A stretch of 64,000 bases of DNA from Bailinhaonella thermotolerans (GCF_003594875.1 NZ_QZEY01000001.1:1020279-1084278); one strand, 5' to 3'; counted from the first letter of the stretch, positions 26,203-34,181 are shown. The notes: generated by a model from the letters alone, not told the origin. Program-made: numbers and translations.

Positions 26203-26931
26203 TCAGGGGGCGGCCGGAGGGCGGGTGGTGATCTCGTGGATCAGGCCGTAGTCGAGGGCCTCGGAGGAGGTCAGGCGACGGCCCTGGAGGGCGTCGTCGC
26301 GGATCTCGTCCACCTCGCGGCCGGTGATGTCGGCGATGCGGAAGTAGACGGTGTCGAGCATGTGCCGCATCTGGGCGGTGGCCGCGGCGAGTTCCGCGGC
26401 GTTGCCCTCCAGGCGGAGGCGGGGCTCGGACAGGCGGATCACGGCGTTGGGGCTCGCCTGGCGGCGGTGGGCGGCGGCGAGCACGCCCACGGCCGGGCCG
26501 CCGACCTCGCCGATGACCTGGGCGTGCAGCGGCACGTTGAGCGCGTCGAGGGTGTCGATCAGGGTCACGGCCGCGCCGAGGTCGGCGTCCGGGGTGTTGA
26601 GGTGCAGGCGGATCGGGTCCTCGCCCAGGGCGTCCAGCGTGAGGAGCTGCGCGGACACGGCGGTGACGCGCTCGTCGTCGAGCCGGCCGTGCACCATGAC
26701 GATGCGCCGCTCGAAGAGCCGGTCCGTGATCGGATCCGGTCCCAGCGGCACGAAGTACGACGGCAGCCGGTCGGGCCGCCTCTCCTCCGGGCGCTGGGGC
26801 TCGGTCCGCCCCGGCCCGGGCAGCTCGGGCGGGAACGGCCCCCACTCCGGCAGCCTCGATCCGAACCCGGCCCTGGGGCCCGTTCCCGAGATCCCGTTCA
26901 GGGCGCCGTTCACGTTCCTGTTCACGTTCAT
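26203..26931 (-). CDS. ClpP-family protein lacking the catalytic triad (pseudo-protease)
   Basis: A 242-residue protein: a disordered Pro/Arg/Glu-rich N-terminus (1-60), then a ClpP/crotonase-like fold (about 63-235). Alignment by eye with E. coli ClpP matches FERRIVMVHGRLDDE, LIDTLDAL and SSEALDYGLI. The catalytic Ser (GQAASMG in ClpP) is Gly145 in GEVGGPA, the His (MIHQP) is Ser168 in RLSEP, the Asp (ERDRFLSA) is Gly217 in LQGRRLTS, and the oxyanion loop SPGG reads TPDA. It is therefore expected to be proteolytically inactive, perhaps a structural or regulatory ClpP-ring subunit. AAGGAG precedes the ATG closely. It lies 136 bases downstream of the XRE gene. Confidence 0.85.
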   Translation of the reverse strand: MNVNRNVNGALNGISGTGPRAGFGSRLPEWGPFPPELPGPGRTEPQRPEERRPDRLPSYFVPLGPDPITDRLFERRIVMVHGRLDDERVTAVSAQLLTLDALGEDPIRLHLNTPDADLGAAVTLIDTLDALNVPLHAQVIGEVGGPAVGVLAAAHRRQASPNAVIRLSEPRLRLEGNAAELAAATAQMRHMLDTVYFRIADITGREVDEIRDDALQGRRLTSSEALDYGLIHEITTRPPAAP

Positions 26932-27067
26932 GATCTCCTTCGTTGCCGAATCGATCCGTCCGCGCGCCCCCGCGCCGCCCGTGCCGTACGGCTCCCGCCC
27001 CGGGACGCCACCGTCGCGCGGGGCTCGCGCGGCGGGCGCGACGCCGTACCGGGGCCGAGGGGTGTCG

Positions 27068-27331
27068 TCAGAGGGCGCGCCAGGTGATCTGGGCGCCGAT
27101 GGCGGCGGCGTAGCGTTCGAGGGTGGTGGCGCGCACGTCGGACTCGCCGGACTCCAGGCGGGCGACCGCCGACTGGGACGTGCCCATGCGCGCGGCGACG
27201 TCGGTCTGGGACAGGCCGGCTGCGGTGCGGCGGCGGGCGAGTTCGACGATCAGCTCGCGGCGCTCGGCCTCCATCTCACGGCGGCGGCGCTCGGCCATCT
27301 CGTCGAATCCGGGCAGCCGTGATCGCTCCAT
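27068..27331 (-). CDS. XRE-family helix-turn-helix regulator
   Basis: An 87-residue protein: a charged helix (ERRRREMEAERRELIVELARRR) followed by an HTH_3 domain, AAGLSQTDVAARMGTSQSAVARLESGESDV (about 37-66). It resembles antitoxin-like or phage-type XRE regulators. There is no separate effector domain. It starts 62 bases from the divergent GNAT gene, and an inverted repeat (27343-27360) lies between the two starts, so autoregulation and control of both arms is likely. The ClpP-like gene follows in the same direction. Confidence 0.9.
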   Translation of the reverse strand: MERSRLPGFDEMAERRRREMEAERRELIVELARRRTAAGLSQTDVAARMGTSQSAVARLESGESDVRATTLERYAAAIGAQITWRAL

Positions 27332-27342
27332 ACCTCATACGG

Positions 27343-27360
27343 TATCTCGTTTGTGAGATA
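27343..27360. promoter_or_regulatory. Candidate operator between the XRE and GNAT genes
   Basis: Inverted repeat TATCTC-gtttgt-GAGATA (arms 27343-27348 and 27355-27360) in a short AT-rich island. A related half-site (ATACGGTAT) overlaps the XRE start region at 27337-27345. Position between two divergent starts, one of them a HTH regulator, suggests an operator. Confidence 0.55.
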
Positions 27361-27393
27361 TCGTCCACGGCTCCCCCGGCGGACAATCGCGGG

Positions 27394-27954
27394 ATGAGGC
27401 TGCGGACGGAACGGCTCTCGCTGCGCCCGGTCACCCCGGGGGACGCGGGCGCACTGCGGGAGCACTGGGGCGATCCGGCGGTGCGCGAGCACCTGTTCGA
27501 CGGCGAGCCGGTCACGGAGGCGCTGGCGGCGGAGCTGGTCGCGGCGAGCGAGCGGGACTTCCGCGAGGCGGGGTACGGCCTGTGGGCGGTGTTCGGCGCG
27601 CCCGAGCCCGGAAGCGGCGGGCCTCCGGGCTGGGACGGGCCTGCCGGCGAGGCCGGGCCTGCCGGCGAGGACGGCGGCCTGGTGGGCGTGTGCGGGCTGC
27701 GGGCGGACGACGGGGGCGAGGCCGAACTGGTCTACAGCCTGGCTCCCCGGTCCCGGGGGCGCGGGCTGGCCGCCGAGGCGACGCGGGCGGTCCTCGGCCA
27801 CGCCTTCGGGTCGGCGGGCCTGAAGCGCGTCGTGGCGGAGGTCGACCCGGGGAACGCCCCTTCGGCGGCGCTGGCCGTCCGGCTCGGCATGGCTCCCGTG
27901 CCGGACGCCCCCGGGCCGTACCTGCGCTTCGTCCTGGAAGCGCCGGGAGCGTGA
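27394..27954 (+). CDS. GNAT-family N-acetyltransferase (RimJ/RimL-like)
   Basis: A 186-residue acetyltransferase of the Acetyltransf_3 type. It opens with MRLRTERLSLRPVTPGDAGALREHW, the usual RimJ/L start, and has the acetyl-CoA loop RSRGRGLAAEATRAVLGHAF and the C-terminal strand VDPGNAPSAALAVRLGM. A collagen-like insertion GPAGEAGPAGED (encoded by an 18-base duplication at 27636-27671) interrupts the middle. ATG 27394 matches the family start; the spacer has no clear Shine-Dalgarno sequence, so it may be leaderless. Target unknown. It is followed by the Clp_N gene after 85 bases. Confidence 0.87.
   Translation: MRLRTERLSLRPVTPGDAGALREHWGDPAVREHLFDGEPVTEALAAELVAASERDFREAGYGLWAVFGAPEPGSGGPPGWDGPAGEAGPAGEDGGLVGVCGLRADDGGEAELVYSLAPRSRGRGLAAEATRAVLGHAFGSAGLKRVVAEVDPGNAPSAALAVRLGMAPVPDAPGPYLRFVLEAPGA
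27636..27671 (+). repeat. 18-base tandem duplication inside the GNAT gene
   Basis: cgggcctgccggcgaggc and cgggcctgccggcgagga in direct succession. In frame, it adds a Gly-Pro-Ala-Gly-Glu type repeat without breaking the reading frame. Confidence 0.85.
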
Positions 27955-28039
27955 GGCGGGACGCGCGCGCCCGGGCGCGCGGGCCGCGATGATGGGAGGA
28001 TGATGGAGGGAACGCCCTCTTGAGGCGGGAGGCCCCCGT

Positions 28040-28792
28040 ATGTTCGAACGCTTCACGGACCGGGCGCGGCGCGTGGTCGTGCACGCGCAGGAGGAGGCCC
28101 GGCGGTTCGGCCACGAGCGCATCGACACCCGGCACCTGCTGCTCGGGCTGCTGCGGGAGGATCAGGGGGCGGCCGCGCAGGCCCTGGAGAGATCCGGCGT
28201 GACCCTGGACGGCGCGCGGGCGGAGATGGAGCCCGGCGGCGGCCCCGCGCGCGAGGACGTCCACACCCCGTTCGCGCCCGAGGCCAAGAAGACGCTGGAG
28301 CTGGGGCTGCGCGAGGCCCTGCATCTCGGGCACAACCACATCGGCACCGAGCACATCCTCCTCGGCGTGATCAGGGCCGAGGACAGCCACGGCGCCCGGC
28401 TGCTCGAACGCCTCTCCCCCGGCCTCGCCGAGGTGCGCGCCCAGGTCCTGGAGGCCCTGCGCACCGCCGACCCGGAGACCACCGAGAGCCTGCACTCTCC
28501 CGGCCTCGCCTACGAGGCCGCCCGCGAGCGCCGCTCACGCCGTACGGAGCCCCTCAACGCCGTCCGCGACCTCCTGGTCCGCATCGAGGCCCGGCTCGCC
28601 CGCATCGAGGCCCGCCTCGACGCCCTCGAAGCCCGGCCCGCGGACTCCCCCGCGCCGACCGGCCAGGGCCCCGCCCGCGCGGAACCCGGAGCCCAGCCCG
28701 GGGAAAGCGGCCTCGGGCCCGGGGAAAGCGGCCTCGGGCCCGGGGAGCGCCGCCGCCCGGAGGATCCGCCGGAGTCCGCGACCTCGCGCTGA
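28040..28792 (+). CDS. Orphan Clp_N-domain protein (ClpC N-domain only)
   Basis: A 250-residue protein with two Clp_N repeats: MFERFTDRARRVVVHAQEEARRFGH...IDTRHLLLGLLRED (1-70) and FAPEAKKTLELGLREALHLGHNHIGTEHILLGVI (about 78-145). This is the substrate/adaptor-binding domain of ClpC. There is no AAA+ ATPase module. It continues with a short coiled coil (RDLLVRIEARLARIEARLDALEAR) and a Pro/Gly tail with a duplicated GESGLGPG unit. Mycobacterial ClpC2 is a comparable Clp_N-only protein reported to bind ClpC1-targeting antibiotics; a decoy or adaptor role here is inference. GGGAGG precedes the ATG. Confidence 0.9.
   Translation: MFERFTDRARRVVVHAQEEARRFGHERIDTRHLLLGLLREDQGAAAQALERSGVTLDGARAEMEPGGGPAREDVHTPFAPEAKKTLELGLREALHLGHNHIGTEHILLGVIRAEDSHGARLLERLSPGLAEVRAQVLEALRTADPETTESLHSPGLAYEAARERRSRRTEPLNAVRDLLVRIEARLARIEARLDALEARPADSPAPTGQGPARAEPGAQPGESGLGPGESGLGPGERRRPEDPPESATSR
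28700..28741 (+). repeat. 21-base tandem duplication in the Clp_N protein tail
   Basis: Two exact copies of a 21-base unit starting ggggaaagcggcctcgggcc (28700-28720, 28721-28741); in frame it encodes the repeated Gly-Glu-Ser-Gly-Leu-Gly-Pro. Confidence 0.9.
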
Positions 28793-29053
28793 CCCTGGCA
28801 CGCCCGGGACGGCGCGCTCCGGACGCCGTCGTCCCGCTCACGCCCACGCCCCGGGGCGTCCACTCTCCGGGAGCACACGCGCCCCGCAGCGCACGCGCCG
28901 CCCGTGCCGGCGTCCCCGAGCGACGCCTCTCCCGAGCGACACGCCGTCCCGGGGGGTGCGGCGCCCCGAGCGCGCCGCACCCCCGTCTCCCCGCCCTGCC
29001 CGGTCAGCGAGTCGATCCCGCGCCCGCCGTACGGCCCGCCGGCGGGCGGCGGG

Positions 29054-30091
29054 TCAGGACGGCCGGGGTACGGCGACGCCGAGCGGGAGGCGGGCCTCCC
29101 GGAGGGCGGGGTCGGAGGTGCGGGCCAGGGTCGCGCCGAGCCGCTGGAGGATGCGGCGCATGCGGGTGTTCTCGGGCAGGAGGGTGGCGCGCACCTCGGC
29201 GAGCCCGTGGTCGCGCGCGGCGGTCACCAGGAGCCGGGCGAGGGCGGTGCCCAGGCCGCGGCCCTGCCAGCGGTCCTCCACCAGGAAGGCCAGCTCTCCG
29301 ACGCCGGGCTCGGGGGTGAACATGAGATTGGCCATGGCGATCACCTGCCCGTCGTGGCAGGCGACGACCGAGAGGCCGTTGCCCCGGTCGCACAGCCGGT
29401 CGAAGACGCGCGGGGGCAGGGCGGGCATGGCGCTGAAGTACCGCAGGCGCTGGGTCGCCAGGGAGCAGCGCTGGTGCAGGTCACGGACGGCCTCGCGGTA
29501 GAGCGGGGTCAACGTCGCCACCCGCACCTCGGCGCCGTCGGGCAGCCGCAGGTCCCGGCCCCCGGAGAGGCCGGCCGAGGGCTCGGCGGCGGGCCGCGCC
29601 AGCCGTACGAGCGCGGCGGCGCGGGCGGCCTCGGTCAGGGTGAAGGGCAGCCCGGCGCGGCGGAGCCGGACGGCGCGGCGGTCGCCCGCGGGGACGGTCA
29701 GCAGGGTGGGGTCGGGCAACTCGCTCATATCGGCACCGTAGACCCACCGGGCGTCGTCGGCGCGCAGCAGGTCGGCCAGGGCCTCGGGCAGCCGCCAGGG
29801 GGCCGCGGCAAGCCGCGCGGCGATCAGCAGGACCCGGGTGGGCTCGTCGGTCAGCTCGTGCGGCGTGGCGGGCACGACGCGGACGCGGCGGCCCCCCGCG
29901 GCCTCCAGCGCGGCGCGCACGCGCCCGGGCTCGGCGGGGATGTCCGCGATGAACTCGTCCACGGTCCCGTCCGCGTCCGGCTGCACGCTGAGCGCCAGGA
30001 TGTTGCCGCCGTTCCCGGCGAGCGCCGAGGCCAGGGCGGCGAGCCTCCCGGGACGCTCGTCAACGGTGGTACGAATACGCAGGAACCCCAT
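29054..30091 (-). CDS. ACT-GNAT protein, probable amino-acid-responsive lysine acetyltransferase
   Basis: A 345-residue two-domain protein. Residues 1-75 are an ACT domain (FLRIRTTVDERPGRLAALASALAGNGGNI-type, a ligand-binding fold for amino acids). Residues 187-345 are a GNAT domain with the acetyl-CoA loop WQGRGLGTALARLL (275-288) and a Pat-like YREAVRDLHQRCSLATQRLRYFS segment. Actinobacterial ACT-GNAT enzymes are known as protein lysine acetyltransferases whose activity depends on bound amino acids. GAGAGGAG precedes the ATG. It is divergent from an amino-acid oxidase gene, so the sensed ligand may be related to that enzyme's substrate, which is inference. Confidence 0.87.
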   Translation of the reverse strand: MGFLRIRTTVDERPGRLAALASALAGNGGNILALSVQPDADGTVDEFIADIPAEPGRVRAALEAAGGRRVRVVPATPHELTDEPTRVLLIAARLAAAPWRLPEALADLLRADDARWVYGADMSELPDPTLLTVPAGDRRAVRLRRAGLPFTLTEAARAAALVRLARPAAEPSAGLSGGRDLRLPDGAEVRVATLTPLYREAVRDLHQRCSLATQRLRYFSAMPALPPRVFDRLCDRGNGLSVVACHDGQVIAMANLMFTPEPGVGELAFLVEDRWQGRGLGTALARLLVTAARDHGLAEVRATLLPENTRMRRILQRLGATLARTSDPALREARLPLGVAVPRPS

Positions 30092-30343
30092 GTAACACTC
30101 CTCTCATCGCCGACCACCCTGCCCGAGGCGTGTGTCGGGACCGTTTCGGCGGAATGAGGCCCGGGTTTCCGCCGGGCCGACGCGGGACGCGCGATGAGGC
30201 AGCGAGGAAGGCCGACGAATGCCCGAGATGTCCCACAGGTTCACCGGCGAGGCCCGTTCGGAACGCGCCGGACGGCACCCCTCAGGACGGCCGCGTGCCG
30301 GACGACCGCGCGCCGGACTGCACTCCGGACGGCGGTGCGCCTG

Positions 30344-31759
30344 ATGCCCGCTCCCCGCACCCCCGGTTTCGTCAACGGCGGCGTCTCGTTCTGGTACCGC
30401 GAGCCCGGCCTGCCCGAGCCCGGGCCCCGGCTGGACGGCGACGTGCGCGCCGACGTGGTGATCGTCGGCGCGGGCTACACCGGCCTGTGGACCGCCTACC
30501 ACCTCAAGCGCGCCGACCCGGCGCTGCGCGTGGTCGTGCTGGAGAGCGAGTTCGCGGGCTTCGGCGCGTCCGGGCGCAACGGCGGCTGGCTCTCCGGCGA
30601 GCTGCCCGGCTCCCCGGAGCGCTACGCCCGCACCCACGGGCGCGAGGCCGCCGTCGCGTTCCAGCGGGCGATGTTCGCCACGGTGGACGAGGTGCTGGCC
30701 ACGCTGGACGCCGAGGGGATCGACGCCGACGCGGTCAAGGGCGGGCAGCTCGGCGTAGCCCGTAACCCCGCCCAGGCCGCACGGCTGGCCCGCTTCGTCG
30801 AGGAGAGCCGCGCCTGGGGCTGGGGCGAGTCCGACCTGCGGCTGCTCGACCCGGCCGAGCGCGAGGGCCGCCTGCGCGTGGCCGGGGCCGTCGCCGCCGC
30901 CTGGACGCCCCACTGCGCCCGCGTGCAGCCCGCCAAGCTCGCCCGGGGCCTGGCCGGGGCCGTGCGCCGCCTCGGCGTCGAGGTCTACGAGCGCACCCCG
31001 GTCACCGCGATCCGCCCCTCCCGGGGCCGCACGGCCGCCGCCGCGCTCACGCCGTACGGCACGGCCTGGGGAGACGCGGTGCTGCGTACGACCGAGGGGT
31101 TCACCGCGCGGCTGCCGGGGCTGCGCCGCGAGTGGCTGCCGATGAACAGCTCGATGATCGTCACCGAGCCGCTGCCGGCCGAGGTCTGGGACGAGATCGG
31201 CTGGGCGGGGCGCGAGCTGCTGGGCGACGCCGCGCACTACTACATGTACGCCCAGCGCACCGCCGACGACCGGATCGCGTTCGGCGGGCGCGGCAGGCCG
31301 TACCTGTACGGCTCGCGCGTGGACGACCGCGGCCGCACGGCCGCCTGGACGGTCGACGCGCTGTGGTCGCTGCTGACCGGCATGTTCCCGGCGGTCGCCG
31401 CGTACCGGGCCGACCACGCCTGGTCGGGGGTGCTCGGCGTGCCCCGGGACTGGTGCGCGACCGTCGGCCTCGACCGCGCGACCGGCCTGGGCTGGGCGGG
31501 CGGCTACACCGGCAACGGCGTCAGCACCACGAACCTGGCCGCCCGCACCCTGCGCGACCTCGTCCTCGGCCGCGACACCGAGCTGACCGCGCTGCCGTGG
31601 ACCGGCCGGCGCGTCCGCCGCTGGGAGCCGGAGCCGCTGCGCTGGCTCGGCGTCCACTCGATGTACACGCTGTACCGCCGCGCCGACGCCCAGGAGGCGG
31701 CGGGCTCCGGCCGCACCTCGCCCCTGGCGCGCCTGGCCGATCTGATCACGGGTCACTGA
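30344..31759 (+). CDS. FAD-dependent amino acid oxidase/dehydrogenase (DAO family)
   Basis: A 471-residue flavoprotein with the FAD motif DVVIVGAGYTGLWTAYHLKRADP (about residues 35-57) and the PuuB/YgaF-like stretch FGASGRNGGWLSGELPGS; the C-terminus has WAGGYTGNGVSTTNLAARTL. The GRNGGW signature is common in gamma-glutamylputrescine- and N-methyl amino-acid-type oxidases, but the substrate cannot be told. ATG 30344 is chosen; the longer frame upstream is Arg/Thr-rich and looks untranslated. The amidohydrolase gene follows after 68 bases and may be cotranscribed. Confidence 0.85.
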   Translation: MPAPRTPGFVNGGVSFWYREPGLPEPGPRLDGDVRADVVIVGAGYTGLWTAYHLKRADPALRVVVLESEFAGFGASGRNGGWLSGELPGSPERYARTHGREAAVAFQRAMFATVDEVLATLDAEGIDADAVKGGQLGVARNPAQAARLARFVEESRAWGWGESDLRLLDPAEREGRLRVAGAVAAAWTPHCARVQPAKLARGLAGAVRRLGVEVYERTPVTAIRPSRGRTAAAALTPYGTAWGDAVLRTTEGFTARLPGLRREWLPMNSSMIVTEPLPAEVWDEIGWAGRELLGDAAHYYMYAQRTADDRIAFGGRGRPYLYGSRVDDRGRTAAWTVDALWSLLTGMFPAVAAYRADHAWSGVLGVPRDWCATVGLDRATGLGWAGGYTGNGVSTTNLAARTLRDLVLGRDTELTALPWTGRRVRRWEPEPLRWLGVHSMYTLYRRADAQEAAGSGRTSPLARLADLITGH

Positions 31760-31802
31760 GACTCCCCTGGAGCCCTTCGGTCTGTCACGATTTCTGCTGC
31801 AC

Positions 31803-31820
31803 ACCGGCACCCGCGCCGGT
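31803..31820 (+). terminator. Small hairpin just upstream of the amidohydrolase start
   Basis: ACCGGC-acccgc-GCCGGT (arms 31803-31808 and 31815-31820), only seven bases before the next ATG. It could attenuate or modulate translation rather than terminate. No T-run. Confidence 0.3.
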
Positions 31821-31827
31821 CCGATGA

Positions 31828-33498
31828 ATGGATGTGGGCGACTTGAGCGAGTTTCTCTTCCGGGGAGGACGCGTCTTCACCGCCGACTCGGCGATGCCCT
31901 GGGCCGAGGCCGTGCTCGTCAGGGACGGCGTGATCGCGGCGGTGGGGGCCGCGCGCGAGGTGGAGCGCCTGGCCGGGCCCGGGGCCGAGCCGGTGGACCT
32001 GGCCGGCGGGCTGCTCACGCCCGGGTTCGTGGACGCGCACGCGCACCCGGTGCAGGCCGGGCTCGAACGCGCGCGCTGCGACCTGGCCGAGCTGTACGGC
32101 GAGGACGCCTACCTGCGGCGGATCGCCGAGTACGCCGCGGCCAACCCCGGCAAGGAGTGGGTGGACGGCGGCGGCTGGGACATGTCGGCGTTCCCCGGCG
32201 GGCTGCCGCACCGGCGCGCGCTGGACTCGGTGGTGCCGGACCGGCCCGCGTACCTGATCCAGCGCGACCACCACGCGGCGTGGGTGAACACCCGGGCGCT
32301 GGAGCTGGCGGGGATCGGCCGGGACACGCCCGACCCCGTGGACGGCCGCATCGAGCGCGACGAGGACGGGACGCCGTCGGGGGTGCTGCACGAGGGCGCG
32401 ATGGAGCTGGTCGGCCCGCTCGCCCCCCGGCCCACCGGGGAGGACCTGCGCGCGGCGCTGCTCGACGCCCAGGCGTACCTCTTCTCGCAGGGCGTCACGG
32501 GCTGGCAGGACGCGATCGTGGGCGCGTACGCCGGCTCCGACGACCAGCTCCCGGTCTACCTGGAGGCCGACGCGGCCGGGCTGCTGCGGGCGCGGGTCGT
32601 GGGCGCGCTGTGGTGGGACCGGGCCCGAGGGCGGGAGCAGATCGAGGAGCTGGCGGACAAGCGCTCGCGGGCGGTGCCCGGCGGCCGCTTCCACCCGACC
32701 TCGGTCAAGATCATGCAGGACGGCATCCCGGAGAACTTCACCGCCGCCATGATCGACCCCTACCTGGACGGCTGCGGCTGCCTCACCGACCGCCGCGGGC
32801 TCTCCTACGTGGATCCCGCGGACCTGCGCGGGTACGTCGCGGCCCTGGACCGGGCCGGGTTCCAGGTGCACTTCCACGCGATCGGCGACCGCGCGGTGCG
32901 CGAGGCGCTGGACGCCTTCGAGGCCATGGGCCCCTCCAGCGGCGACCTGCGGCACCACATCGCGCACGTCCAGGTGGTGCACCCCGACGACGTCCCGCGC
33001 TTCGCCGCCCTCGGCGTCGCCGCCAACCTCCAGATGCTGTGGGCCACCCACCACGCCCAGATGGACGAGCTGTGCATCCCGTTCCTCGGCGACGAGCGGG
33101 CGGCCTGGCAGTACCCCTTCGCCGACCTGGTCGCCGCCGGGACGCGGCTGTGCGCGGGCAGCGACTGGCCGGTGTCCAGCGCCGACCCGATCCAGGCGAT
33201 CCACGTCGCCGTCAACCGCACGGAGCCGGGCGGCTCGGTGCACGCGTCCTACCCCACGGCGGCCACGCCCCTGCTCCCCGAGCAGCGGATCTCGCTGGAG
33301 ACGGCCCTCACGGCGTACACCGCGGGCTCGGCCTGGATCAACCGCGACGCCGACGGCGGCTCGATCACCCCGGGCAAGCGCGCCGACCTGGCCGTCCTCG
33401 ACCGCGACCCGTTCACGCTGGACCCGGCCGACATCTGGACCACCCGGGTCCGGGCGACGTTCGTCTCCGGCGAGCCCGTCCACGAGCGGAAGGACTGA
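31828..33498 (+). CDS. Amidohydrolase, YtcJ-like (Amidohydro_3)
   Basis: A 556-residue metal-dependent hydrolase. The N-terminal beta-sandwich holds FRGGRVFTADSAMPWAEAVLVRDGVIAAVG, followed by the metal motif DAHAHP (about 69-74), the HFHAIGDRAV strand, HIAHVQVVHPDD, a GSDWPVSSADPI metal/catalytic loop and the closing GKRADLAVLDRDPF. Members act on formamides or other amides; the true substrate is unknown. ATG 31828 gives the usual N-terminus. Pairing with the upstream FAD enzyme suggests a two-step breakdown of an N-substituted amino acid, which is inference. Confidence 0.87.
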   Translation: MDVGDLSEFLFRGGRVFTADSAMPWAEAVLVRDGVIAAVGAAREVERLAGPGAEPVDLAGGLLTPGFVDAHAHPVQAGLERARCDLAELYGEDAYLRRIAEYAAANPGKEWVDGGGWDMSAFPGGLPHRRALDSVVPDRPAYLIQRDHHAAWVNTRALELAGIGRDTPDPVDGRIERDEDGTPSGVLHEGAMELVGPLAPRPTGEDLRAALLDAQAYLFSQGVTGWQDAIVGAYAGSDDQLPVYLEADAAGLLRARVVGALWWDRARGREQIEELADKRSRAVPGGRFHPTSVKIMQDGIPENFTAAMIDPYLDGCGCLTDRRGLSYVDPADLRGYVAALDRAGFQVHFHAIGDRAVREALDAFEAMGPSSGDLRHHIAHVQVVHPDDVPRFAALGVAANLQMLWATHHAQMDELCIPFLGDERAAWQYPFADLVAAGTRLCAGSDWPVSSADPIQAIHVAVNRTEPGGSVHASYPTAATPLLPEQRISLETALTAYTAGSAWINRDADGGSITPGKRADLAVLDRDPFTLDPADIWTTRVRATFVSGEPVHERKD

Positions 33499-33594
33499 CC
33501 CGGGGGAACACACGATCCGCCCGGGACGCCAGATCTTGCGGGTGCTGGGGCGATAAGGGAGATTGCGCGTAGGGACCACGAATCTGGGGGTTTC

Positions 33595-34084
33595 ATGCGC
33601 GTATGGGCGAGAGTCATCGCCGCCTCCCTCATCGCCGTGCCGGCCGCGGCACGGCCGAGCAGCTCGTGCAGACCCTGCCGGCCCGGGACCCGGACCGGCT
33701 CGCCTACCTGACCCCGCCGCTGCGCGAGGACGTGCGGCTGTCGGGGACCGCCTCGGTGTCGGTCCGGGCCTCCCTCGCCGGGGGCGCGCCGCCGTACCTG
33801 ACCGCGCCGCTCATGGACCTCGGTCCCGCCGAACGGTTCAACGACAAGATCATCAACCGCCACCGCGCGGACCGCTCGGAGCCGATCGAGCCCGGCCGGG
33901 AGTACACCGTCTCCTGGGACCTGGAGCCGCAGGACCACCTGGTCCGGAAGGGCCACCGGCTGGGCCTGGTCATCTCGTCCACCGACCACGCCTACACCCT
34001 GCGCTACCTTGCCGGCACCGTCGTCACCGTCGATCCGGCGCGCACCTCGGTCCGGCTCCCGGTCGTCTCCGGCCGCCTCCCTGA
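33595..34084 (+). pseudogene. Remnant of an X-Pro dipeptidyl-peptidase (S15 family), internally deleted and frame-shifted
   Basis: ATG 33595 starts a clean signal-peptide-like sequence (MRVWARVIAASLIAVPAAA) that ends after about 35 codons. In another frame, right after it, lies the C-terminal beta-sandwich of X-Pro dipeptidyl-peptidases (PF08530): LAYLTPPLREDVRLSGTASVSV, EPIEPGREYTVSWDLEPQDH, FRKGHRLGLVISSTDHAYTLRY-like and VTVDPARTSVRLPVV. The catalytic alpha/beta-hydrolase domain (normally about 400 residues) is missing, and the domain's frame lacks a stop where homologues end; a stop appears at 34082 in a third frame. A large deletion plus frameshifts explains this. Confidence 0.8.
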
Positions 34085-34137
34085 CCGCGGGTCCGCGCAG
34101 CCCGGACCGCACGGCCCCGCCCGGCCGCCCTGCCCTG

Positions 34138-34181
34138 CCGTACGGCCCTGCCCGGCCGTACGGCCCCGCCCGGCCGTACGG
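34138..34181. repeat. Three CCGTACGG palindromes at 18-base spacing
   Basis: CCGTACGG at 34138, 34156 and 34174, separated by ccctgcccgg / ccccgcccgg. It lies between the peptidase remnant and the convergent lysR gene and could form alternative hairpins that act as a terminator. Confidence 0.7.

Noticed and set aside
31824..33572. Long alternative frame overlapping the amidohydrolase
   Set aside because: It has no domain, extreme Arg/Gly content, and the other frame encodes a full amidohydrolase.
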